In this document: piece after piece, positions 51,497-58,419 of the stretch | Numbering within the stretch: the stretch's first letter is position 1 | Layout: each line of letters begins with the position of its first letter | NCBI GenBank assembly: GCA_035516035.1 | Contig: DATJAS010000022.1 | Span: forward strand, 7,485 to 71,484 | DNA: 64,000 nucleotides | Source of the DNA: Fen-1273 sp035516035 | Lineage (GTDB): Bacteria > Bacteroidota > Ignavibacteria > UBA10030 > UBA6906 | Direction: 5' to 3' | Position numbers and translations under genes: made by a program | The notes under the pieces: generated by a model | Seen by the model: only the letters and a program-made list of their open reading frames with translations | Told to the model about the DNA's origin: nothing | Database searches by the model: none

Positions 51497-52271
51497 GACG
51501 ATGGCGGAAGCCGGCGGGATCGCCGCCTTCTACGACCGGCTCGCCCCCGAGTACGACGCGATGACGCTCCCGGCGAAGCGGTTCGTGAAGGAAAAGCCCT
51601 TCTTCCGGCTCCTCGTGGAGAAGTACGGCATCGCCACGGCCGTCGACGCAGGCTGCGGCACGGGCTTTCATGCGCTCCTCCTTGCCCAGCTCGGCGTGCG
51701 CGTGACCGCGGTCGACGTCGCTGAAGAGATGCTCGTCCGCACTGCGCGAAGTGCGGATGAGGCGGGCCTCCCCGTGACGTGCGTCCGCTCAGACCTGGCA
51801 GACGTTCGAAGCTCACTTCCGGGCCCGTTCGATGCCGTCTTCTGCATGGGGAATACGTTGCCGCACCTGACGGATCCCGGAGAGCTGCGCCGGGCGATTG
51901 CCGGATTTGCTGCATTGATTCGCCCTGGCGGCATCTTCTTTGCCGGGTTGCTGAACTACGAGCGTGTGCTTGCCAGGAGGGAGCGCGTGCAGAGCGTGAG
52001 GGAGACCGGCGGCGTAACGTTCATCCGGTTCTATGATTTTCCCGGCACGGACACGGGGCTCCGGTTCAACATCCTCCGGCTCGACAGGCGGGGGGAACAC
52101 CTGCAAACGGACCTGATGACGGTTCCCCTCGCGCCTCTGGACCAGGAAGCGCTCCTGGGACCGCTTGCCGGCGAGGGATTTGAAGATATCAGGACGTTCG
52201 GCAGCGTCGCCATGGAGCCGTTCGACGCCGCGGAATCGGGCGACCTGGTCATACTCGCGCGGCGCGCCTGA
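51468..52271 (+). CDS. SAM-dependent class I methyltransferase
   Basis: It has 267 residues. ATGs at 51468, 51480 and 51489 are all possible; the family part starts at GGIAAFYDRLAPEYDAMTLP. Motif I is TAVDAGCGTGFHALLLAQLG, followed by VTAVDVAEEMLVRTAR, the acidic loop FDAVFCMGNTLPHLTD and LIRPGGIFFAG. It overlaps the NapH-like gene by 29 bases. The substrate is unknown; a small molecule is more likely than RNA from the fold. The Rrf2-led run may extend this far. Confidence 0.88.
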   Translation: MCRHMDQMTETMAEAGGIAAFYDRLAPEYDAMTLPAKRFVKEKPFFRLLVEKYGIATAVDAGCGTGFHALLLAQLGVRVTAVDVAEEMLVRTARSADEAGLPVTCVRSDLADVRSSLPGPFDAVFCMGNTLPHLTDPGELRRAIAGFAALIRPGGIFFAGLLNYERVLARRERVQSVRETGGVTFIRFYDFPGTDTGLRFNILRLDRRGEHLQTDLMTVPLAPLDQEALLGPLAGEGFEDIRTFGSVAMEPFDAAESGDLVILARRA

Positions 52272-52305
52272 GTGCCTTGATTTTGTCCCCCGCCGGAGCG
52301 TAATT

Positions 52306-52385
52306 TGTCATAGCGAGCGCTCTTTGCGACGCTATCTGAGGCTGGATTGCTTCGGCCACGCCTTCGACGCGGCCTCGCAATGACA
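52306..52385. repeat. Dispersed palindromic repeat, copy 5
   Basis: Begins TGTCATAGCGAG (one base different) and ends CTCGCAATGACA, with GGATTGCTTCGG and GGCCACGCC/GACGCGGCC inside. It fills the gap between the methyltransferase and the outer-membrane protein gene. Confidence 0.8.
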
Positions 52386-52412
52386 TTTGGTTCAGAATGC
52401 TGCAGGGGAGGG

Positions 52413-53162
52413 ATGTCTGAGATGACGAGGGACCGCCTTGCGGGGGCCGTTCTCCTGTTCCTGTGTGCCGCTCACTCCACGACCGCCCTGGCGGGTCCGC
52501 CATTCAAGACAGACGATCCCGAGCCTGTCGACCTGCGCCACTGGGAATTCTATCTCGCCTCCGTCGGCGAGTACGCTCCGTCGGCTTCAAGCGCCACGCT
52601 CCCGCACATCGAGGTGAACTACGGAGCGTTCCCGGACGTCCAGCTCCACATCGTCGCCCCGATGGGATTCGCCCGTTCGGCCGGCGCTACGAATTACGGG
52701 TATTCGGATACTGAGTTGGGCGTGAAGTACCGGTTCATCGAAGAATCCGACGGCAGCCCCCAGATCGGCGTGTTCCCCCTCCTGGAAGTACCGACCGGGG
52801 ACAGGCAGAAGCAGCTCGGCGAGGGAAGCCTTCAGGCGTACCTCCCCGTCTGGGTGCAGAAGAGCTGGGGGAAGTTCACCACGTACGCCGGTGCGGGATA
52901 CTGGATCAGTCCCGGCAGCGGGAACAGGAATTCACTGTTCAGCGGATGGGAAGCCCAGTACGATATCTCGGAAACGCTCACGCTTGGCGGTGAGCTCTAT
53001 TACCAGAGCCCGGTGACAGAGGGTGGCTCGTCGACGTCGGGTTTCAATCTGGGCGGATTTATCAATATCGACGAACACAATCACATTCTGTATTCAATCG
53101 GGCACAGTTTCAGCAGCGGGAGCATCACGACTGCGTATCTCGGCTTTCAGTACACAGTGTAG
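52413..53162 (+). CDS. Outer-membrane beta-barrel protein (transporter-like, family unclear)
   Basis: It has 249 residues from the ATG at 52413, preceded by GGGGAGGG. It has a signal peptide (RLAGAVLLFLCAAHSTTALA). The mature protein starts GPPFKTDDPEPVDLRHWEF, a motif known in a group of small outer-membrane proteins annotated as transporters. The rest is alternating strands with aromatic girdles (FTTYAGAGYWISPGSGNRNS), ending in the barrel-type Phe/Val-rich strand TTAYLGFQYTV. It is probably a porin-like channel. The ligand is unknown. Confidence 0.75.
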   Translation: MSEMTRDRLAGAVLLFLCAAHSTTALAGPPFKTDDPEPVDLRHWEFYLASVGEYAPSASSATLPHIEVNYGAFPDVQLHIVAPMGFARSAGATNYGYSDTELGVKYRFIEESDGSPQIGVFPLLEVPTGDRQKQLGEGSLQAYLPVWVQKSWGKFTTYAGAGYWISPGSGNRNSLFSGWEAQYDISETLTLGGELYYQSPVTEGGSSTSGFNLGGFINIDEHNHILYSIGHSFSSGSITTAYLGFQYTV

Positions 53163-53317
53163 AATCTGCAAGCGCCTCCGAATCTCATCCGTGGTTTGTT
53201 GCGGAAACTTCCGGCACTTCAACTGATTATGAGATTTTATTCGTGACCCCCGGCAACTTTCGCTGGAGCCGTGTGGCATCCGGTTTGCCCCCGGGGTGCT
53301 CCAAGAAAGGAGCGCAC

Positions 53318-53794
53318 GTGTCGACACACTCATTCAGGACATGGGGTACACTCTCAGCGCTGGCTCTCGCCTGCATGGCGGCACCGGGACAGCCCTCCGC
53401 GACGCAACGCCTGGTGATTGAAGTGAAGCCCGTCGCCCGGCTCGCCGTGAGTGCTGATCCTCTCCCTCTGATCGTTACGGGGAGCGACGGCGCTGCCACA
53501 GACGCGAGCGGAAAGTACGATATCGTGACGAATATCCGGACAATGAGGATCACCGCTTCGATCGACCGGCCGATGCCGGAGGGGACTTCGCTGGCAATCC
53601 GCCTGGAAAGCTCGAAAGGGTTGAGCAGGGGAAGCGTGGACATCTCGCAGGCTACGGCATCCGCCGACGTCGTCACCGCTATTGCCCCGGGAGCGGAGCA
53701 GGGAGAGAGGATCACATACACATTCTCCGCGGCCGGGGTCACCTCCGGCGTGGATTCCCAATCGCGCGTCGTCACACTGACGCTGACAGAATGA
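53318..53794 (+). CDS. Secreted beta-rich protein, paralogue of the fibre subunit at 8327
   Basis: It has 158 residues. I chose the GTG at 53318 because it lies six bases after AAAGGAG and opens with a signal peptide (THSFRTWGTLSALALACMAA); the frame to 53243 has no such signal. Matching stretches with the protein at 8327-8833 are (R/N)xxxMRITASID, RGSVDIS, DVVTAIAPGAEQ, ERITYTFSA and the end VVTLTLTE. It is thus another member of the subunit family, far from the chaperone and usher genes. It overlaps the next small gene (ATGA). Confidence 0.72.
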   Translation: MSTHSFRTWGTLSALALACMAAPGQPSATQRLVIEVKPVARLAVSADPLPLIVTGSDGAATDASGKYDIVTNIRTMRITASIDRPMPEGTSLAIRLESSKGLSRGSVDISQATASADVVTAIAPGAEQGERITYTFSAAGVTSGVDSQSRVVTLTLTE

Positions 53795-54108
53795 AACGAA
53801 TCGCTCACATACTGGCGCTGGCCGCCGGGGCGGCAGTGCTTCTTTCATGCATACCCGGGAGGCTCTTCGCGCAGAGCACATCGAGAGCCTCTCAGACGGT
53901 CACATTTGCGGTCATTCCCGTCCACACACCGGCCACGGCGCTTCCGGCCTCAGGCCGGTCGGACAAGGTCACGGTGGGTGCCGTCGGCTCCAGTGCGACG
54001 GCAGTCGCGGCAACGCGCCCGGCGGCCGTCCCTCCCCACGGGCCGAATGTCTCAGGCAGGACCAGACCACGACAGAAGGGAAACGTCATCGTCACGGTCA
54101 CCGAATGA
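53791..54108 (+). CDS. Small secreted protein, probable second member of the subunit pair
   Basis: It has 105 residues with signal peptide MKRIAHILALAAGAAVLLSC, then a cleavage region near RLFAQ. The mature ~75 residues are Ala/Thr/Val/Pro-rich (SQTVTFAVIPVHTPATALPA) and end in the strand-like NVIVTVTE, similar to the tail of the previous protein. It is too short to place by sequence alone. Overlaps at both ends (ATGA) show translational coupling with its neighbours. Confidence 0.6.
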   Translation: MKRIAHILALAAGAAVLLSCIPGRLFAQSTSRASQTVTFAVIPVHTPATALPASGRSDKVTVGAVGSSATAVAATRPAAVPPHGPNVSGRTRPRQKGNVIVTVTE

Positions 54109-54527
54109 TGCCGCCGTCAGGCGAGGGCTTGCCGCCGCGCGGGTGGATACTCTATGACGGCACATGCGGGTTCTGCCTGGCTCTCGCGCGCCGGCTCTGT
54201 GCGGGCCTCCGCAGGAGAGGAATCGCAACGGCTCCCCTGCAGGCTCCGTGGGTTGCAGAGCTCATGGATGACCCGGCGGATGACATCGCCGCCGATATCC
54301 GGTTGCTCCTTGCCGACGGGACTCTCTTCACCGGGGCGGATGTCTACCGGTTCGCGCTCGCCCAGACCGTCCTGACGTATCCCCTCTATCTCCTCTCCCG
54401 CATGTTCCCGGTGAGCGATCTCTTTGATCTCTGCTACCGGTTCGTCGCGCGTAACAGGCACCGCCTGTCGCGCCTCTGTGCCCTGACGGCGCCCGGTGAA
54501 GGCCGGCGCCCGAACGGCTCACGCTGA
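54105..54527 (+). CDS. DCC/DUF393-family thiol-disulfide-like protein
   Basis: It has 140 residues (two adjacent ATGs at 54105/54108). The family motif YDGTCGFCLALARRLC carries the DxxCxxC pattern of DCC proteins, usually thioredoxin-like. The rest includes LLLADGTLFTGADVYRFALA and YPLYLLSRMFPVSDLFDLCY. There is no signal peptide, so it is cytoplasmic or membrane-associated. It is coupled to the small secreted protein upstream and converges with ada. Confidence 0.85.
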   Translation: MMPPSGEGLPPRGWILYDGTCGFCLALARRLCAGLRRRGIATAPLQAPWVAELMDDPADDIAADIRLLLADGTLFTGADVYRFALAQTVLTYPLYLLSRMFPVSDLFDLCYRFVARNRHRLSRLCALTAPGEGRRPNGSR

Positions 54528-55583
54528 AAACGCGAAGGCCCGTTCTCCCCTCTCAAGCTCAAGGAGCGCTCTCTTCCGCCACAGGCCTCCGCCGTAGCCC
54601 CCCAGGTCTCCGTTCTTATTCACCACCCTGTGGCAGGGGATGACGATGGCGATGCGGTTCAGCCCGTTGGTGTGGCCGACGGCCCTCTGCGCGCCCGGCG
54701 CGTGCACCTTTTCGGCGAGCCCTTCGTAGGAAATCGTCGACCCGTACGGGATGTTGAGCAGCCCCTTCCAGACCTCCCGCTGGAACGGCGAGCCTGGAAA
54801 CGCAATGGGGACCGAGAATTTCTTCAGCTCACCGGCAAAATAGAGTCTCAGCTCGCGGCGTATCTCCTTCAGTATCCCGTTTTCGCCCGGGACGATCGGC
54901 CGGTCGAAGTGTTTCCGGAGCGCCTTCACCTGCGCTTCGAGCATCCTGCGGTCGGTGAATTCGAGAAGCACCAGGTGCTCTTCCGTCGCCCCTGCCACGA
55001 GGGGACCCAGCGGGCTCTCGATCCAGGCTGCCATAATGCACTCTGACTGGCCGGCCTTCCCCGGCGATGTCCCGAACGTCCGTGAAAACGCCTCGCGAAA
55101 CCCGCTGTGCGATTCGTACCCGTGACCGAGCGTCACGTCGTCGAGATCCCCTCCGTTGCGGATCTCCTGGAACGCATTTCCGAGCCGCCGTCCGCGGCAA
55201 TATGCCTGGAATGTCATGCCGTAGTTCCTGTTGAAAAATCTCCTGGCTTTGGCCGGGTCGATATGCAGCTTCCTGAGCTCGCTATCCGTCAGCCGCCGCG
55301 ACGGGTTCCGCTCGACCTCCTCCAGCAGGCGCCCGGCCCAGCCCGGGGGTTCACCCGGGACGGAAAGGGGGCGGCAGCGTTTGCAGGGGCGATAGCCTGC
55401 AAAGACGGCATCCCGCGGGGTGGCAAAATACTCGACATTCCGGGGAAAGGGCTTTCGTGCGCCGCATGAGGGACGGCAGAACACGCCGGTGGTTTTCACG
55501 CCGAGGAAGAAAACGCCGTCATACGAGGCGTCGCTCGTCCGGTAGGCTCGTTCCATCTCTGCCGCACTCGGGAGGGCTGCCAT
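54519..55583 (-). CDS. ada: Bifunctional Ada DNA-repair methyltransferase and transcription regulator
   Basis: It has 354 residues from the ATG at 55583, with AAAGGAG upstream. The N-terminal zinc domain has the four cysteines GVFCRPSCGARKPFP and YRPCKRCRPLS, where the first Cys takes methyl from phosphotriesters. An AraC-type helix-turn-helix follows (FFNRNYGMTFQAYCRGRRLG; HGYESHSGFREAFSRTFG). The C-terminal O6-alkylguanine methyltransferase has PFQREVWKGLLNIPYGSTIS, then the active-site IPCHRVV with NGDLGGYGGGLWRK. It repairs and senses alkylation damage. Confidence 0.96.
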   Translation of the reverse strand: MAALPSAAEMERAYRTSDASYDGVFFLGVKTTGVFCRPSCGARKPFPRNVEYFATPRDAVFAGYRPCKRCRPLSVPGEPPGWAGRLLEEVERNPSRRLTDSELRKLHIDPAKARRFFNRNYGMTFQAYCRGRRLGNAFQEIRNGGDLDDVTLGHGYESHSGFREAFSRTFGTSPGKAGQSECIMAAWIESPLGPLVAGATEEHLVLLEFTDRRMLEAQVKALRKHFDRPIVPGENGILKEIRRELRLYFAGELKKFSVPIAFPGSPFQREVWKGLLNIPYGSTISYEGLAEKVHAPGAQRAVGHTNGLNRIAIVIPCHRVVNKNGDLGGYGGGLWRKRALLELERGERAFAFSA

Positions 55584-55729
55584 AAAAGCTCCTTTCGTGA
55601 AACCTCTACCCCTGTTTTCCAGTAACAATAGGTGTTCGCCCCTTCGAAATCCACCGGAAAATGGACGCCGATGTGCCGCCCTGCGGACCGGCGCCGGCAA
55701 CCTTTCCCGCACACCTCAGGTCTAACGCT

Positions 55730-56329
55730 ATGTCTCGGGACAACAGACAACAGGCCTACGCGATGATGGATGACGTGGAGTTGGTCACCAGGGCGCAGCA
55801 GGGGGATATGGCTGCTTTCGAACAACTGGTGTTCCGGCACGACGGGAAGGTGCTGGCCATCGCCGCCCGGTACGTGACGAGTGCGGAGGATGCGAAGGAC
55901 ATTTACCAGGAGGTCTTCCTCCGCGTCTACCGTAACCTGAAGAAGTTCCGGTTCAAGAGCGAGTTCTCCACCTGGCTGCACAGGATCACGGTGAACGTCT
56001 GCCTGACGCACCGGGCACGGGGACGTCGGACGCTGCAGACGCTGCTGGCCGACAACCGCGGCGAGGACGACGGGGAGGCGCACGGGGAGATCCCCGATCC
56101 CGCTCACGGCCCCGACGCGATCGCAGCGGGGGCCGACATCGCCGCGCAGATCGAGCGGGCGCTGGACGTCCTCTCGCCGAAACAGCGGATGGTCTTCACG
56201 CTCAGGCACTTTGAGGGATACGCGCTGGGAGAGATTGCGCAGATGATGAATTGCATGGAAGGGACGGTCAAGAGATACCTCTTTACCGCCACGCGCAGGA
56301 TGCGTGAACAATTGAAGGACGCGCTATGA
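55730..56329 (+). CDS. ECF sigma-70 factor
   Basis: It has 199 residues from the ATG at 55730 (MSRDNRQQAYAMMDDVELVT). Region 2: GDMAAFEQLVFRHDGKVLAI, YVTSAEDAKDIYQEVFLRVY, FSTWLHRITVNVCLTH. Region 4: LDVLSPKQRMVFTLRHFEGY, ALGEIAQMMNCMEGTVKRYL. The stop overlaps the start of the anti-sigma gene (ATGA). The operon continues with three envelope proteins, likely targets or sensors of the stress. Confidence 0.94.
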   Translation: MSRDNRQQAYAMMDDVELVTRAQQGDMAAFEQLVFRHDGKVLAIAARYVTSAEDAKDIYQEVFLRVYRNLKKFRFKSEFSTWLHRITVNVCLTHRARGRRTLQTLLADNRGEDDGEAHGEIPDPAHGPDAIAAGADIAAQIERALDVLSPKQRMVFTLRHFEGYALGEIAQMMNCMEGTVKRYLFTATRRMREQLKDAL

Positions 56330-57291
56330 CACACGACGACTACAGGTCTCTCGTGTTCCTTGCAGCTTCGGGAACCGTCGACGACGACGAGCGTGCCGTT
56401 CTGGACCGCCACATGGCCGGCTGCACGGAGTGCGCGGGGGAGTTCGCCGCCCTGGTGCGCCTGCACGACGCGCTCGGTGCCGCACACCGCGCGGTCGAGC
56501 CCGACGACCGTCTCCTGGCGGAGGCACGCCAGGAGCTGCGCGTCGCGCTCAGGGCCGAGCGCGCCCGGGTCCGCCCGTGGGCGTCGCTCATTGAATCGGT
56601 GCGGGGAGGGCCCGCATGGCGCCTCGCGCTCGGCGGGGCGTTTGCCCTGGCGTGCGGGATACTCGCCGGCAGGACGCTCTTCGCCCCGGCAACGGACCGC
56701 GACGGTGCGGGGGGGGCGCCCGCCATCGCCATCCGTGCCTCGGAGCCGCGCGAAGAGGAAACCCGGATCACGAATGTCCATTTCGTCGATCACGCCGCGG
56801 CACGGGGAGAGGTGGAATTCACGTTCGATGCGGTCACCCCGGTCCGCATGCGGGGGAGCATCGACGATCCAAAGATCCAGAAGGTGCTGACCCACGCGAT
56901 GCTGAACGAGGAAAACCCGGGCGTCCGCCTGCAGGCGGTGAGCGCGCTGACGCGGGGAGGCGCGGAAGCAGGGGAGAACGACGTGCGAAGCGCGCTCGTC
57001 AAGGCGCTGGAATCCGATCCGAACGTCGGCGTCCGGAAGGAGGCGCTCAATGCGCTCCGGAGGCTCCCGTTTGACGCCGAGATCAAGAAGGCGTTGCTCC
57101 ATACGCTCGTCGCGGACGGTAACCCGGGGCTCCGGGTGGCGGCAATTAACGCCCTGGCGGCCGCCCCTGCGGGCTCCGCCGGCCTGGACAGCGACATCCT
57201 GGAAGTCCTGAAGCAGAAAGCAGAGACAGACGACAACAACTATATCCGCGTGAAGGCGCGCGCGGTCATACAGGAGGCACGGGGGCAATGA
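56326..57291 (+). CDS. Zinc-finger anti-sigma factor fused to HEAT repeats
   Basis: It has 321 residues. The first ~50 form a zf-HC2-like domain (RHMAGCTECAGEFAALVRLH). One membrane segment (WRLALGGAFALACGILAGRT) is near residue 100. From ~185 to the end there are about four HEAT-like repeats: PGVRLQAVSALTRGG, VGVRKEALNALRRLP, PGLRVAAINALAAAP, YIRVKARAVIQE. The HEAT part would be outside the cytoplasm if the topology is standard, giving a sensor scaffold. It is coupled to the sigma factor. Confidence 0.85.
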   Translation: MTHDDYRSLVFLAASGTVDDDERAVLDRHMAGCTECAGEFAALVRLHDALGAAHRAVEPDDRLLAEARQELRVALRAERARVRPWASLIESVRGGPAWRLALGGAFALACGILAGRTLFAPATDRDGAGGAPAIAIRASEPREEETRITNVHFVDHAAARGEVEFTFDAVTPVRMRGSIDDPKIQKVLTHAMLNEENPGVRLQAVSALTRGGAEAGENDVRSALVKALESDPNVGVRKEALNALRRLPFDAEIKKALLHTLVADGNPGLRVAAINALAAAPAGSAGLDSDILEVLKQKAETDDNNYIRVKARAVIQEARGQ

Positions 57292-58418
57292 AACGGCAGA
57301 CGGCGGTGCTCCTCTGGTGTGCGCTCGCGGCGGCAACATGCACGCCTGCGACGGCAGGGGAGCTTACAAAAACGTTCCACGTGGAGAAGGGGGGCACGCT
57401 CGACGTGTCGCTGCAGGAGGGGAACATCAAGGTCACTCCATGGGAGAAAGACGAAGTCACCATCCTCGTCCGCGACGTGGACGCGGACGAGGATCCCGGG
57501 ATCACCATGACACAGGCGGGCAACCGCGTGACCGTCGAACAGTCCGGGGGCGAATCGGACGATTTCACGCTCGAAGTGAGCGTGCCATCCCGGTTCGACC
57601 TGCGGCTCCACTCGGCGAGCGGCGATTTTGACATCAACGGGCCCCTCACGGGGAAGATCAAGGGATCGACGGGAGGGGGCAATATCCGTCTCGGAAATCT
57701 GGGAGGGACGATCACGCTCACCACCTCGGGGGGGGATATCACGAGCGGCGACATCGGCGGCGACCTCGACCTCAACACCGCGGGGGGTGATATTCGCATG
57801 GGGAAGGTCGCTGGCAACGCCACCGTGTCCACATCGGGGGGGGACATCACCGTGGAGGATGTCGGCAAGAAGATTAACGCGTCCACGTCCGGGGGAAACA
57901 TCTCCATCGGGAACGTCGGGGGCGAGGCATTCGCGTCGACATCGGGTGGGGACGTCACTGCGGGGAATGTCTCCGGCAGCGCGACGCTCTCGACCTCGGG
58001 CGGGAACGTGTCGCTCGGCGGAGCCAGCGGCACCGCGCGGGTCACAAGCTCCGGCGGGGATCTATCGCTCGAAAACATCACGGGCTCCGTGGAAGGCCAC
58101 ACTGCCGGCGGGAATATCACGGCCACGCTCATGCCCGGGAAGAACGGGCGGAGCCGCCTCGCTACCGCGGGGGGGGATATCAGGCTCCTGGTGCCCGGGA
58201 GCGCCCGCGCGACGATCAACGCGCGGATCTCTATCAGGGGATGGTGGCGGAGGGAGATCAATACCTGCGACATCCGCTCGGATTTTCCGATGGAAAATTA
58301 CCAGAAGGACGAGCAGAGCCATGAGATCCGCGCCCGCATAGTGCTGAACGGCGGCGGGGAAGAAATCACGCTCGAGGCGGTTTCGGGGAGCATCGAGGTC
58401 CGAAAAGCGGGGCGGTGA
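57288..58418 (+). CDS. Secreted DUF4097 beta-helix-like protein
   Basis: It has 376 residues with signal peptide MKRQTAVLLWCALAAATCTP. It starts with the DUF4097 opening (LTKTFHVEKGGTLDVSLQEG, then NIKVTPWEKDEVTI). Then come many near-identical ~20-residue repeats around Ser-Gly-Gly-Asp-Ile (TLTTSGGDITSGDIGGDL; LNTAGGDIRMGKVAGNA; STSGGDVTAGNVSGSA), folding as a right-handed beta-helix. Function unknown. It is coupled to the anti-sigma gene and lies two bases before the DUF5916 gene. Confidence 0.88.
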   Translation: MKRQTAVLLWCALAAATCTPATAGELTKTFHVEKGGTLDVSLQEGNIKVTPWEKDEVTILVRDVDADEDPGITMTQAGNRVTVEQSGGESDDFTLEVSVPSRFDLRLHSASGDFDINGPLTGKIKGSTGGGNIRLGNLGGTITLTTSGGDITSGDIGGDLDLNTAGGDIRMGKVAGNATVSTSGGDITVEDVGKKINASTSGGNISIGNVGGEAFASTSGGDVTAGNVSGSATLSTSGGNVSLGGASGTARVTSSGGDLSLENITGSVEGHTAGGNITATLMPGKNGRSRLATAGGDIRLLVPGSARATINARISIRGWWRREINTCDIRSDFPMENYQKDEQSHEIRARIVLNGGGEEITLEAVSGSIEVRKAGR

Positions 58419-58419
58419 C

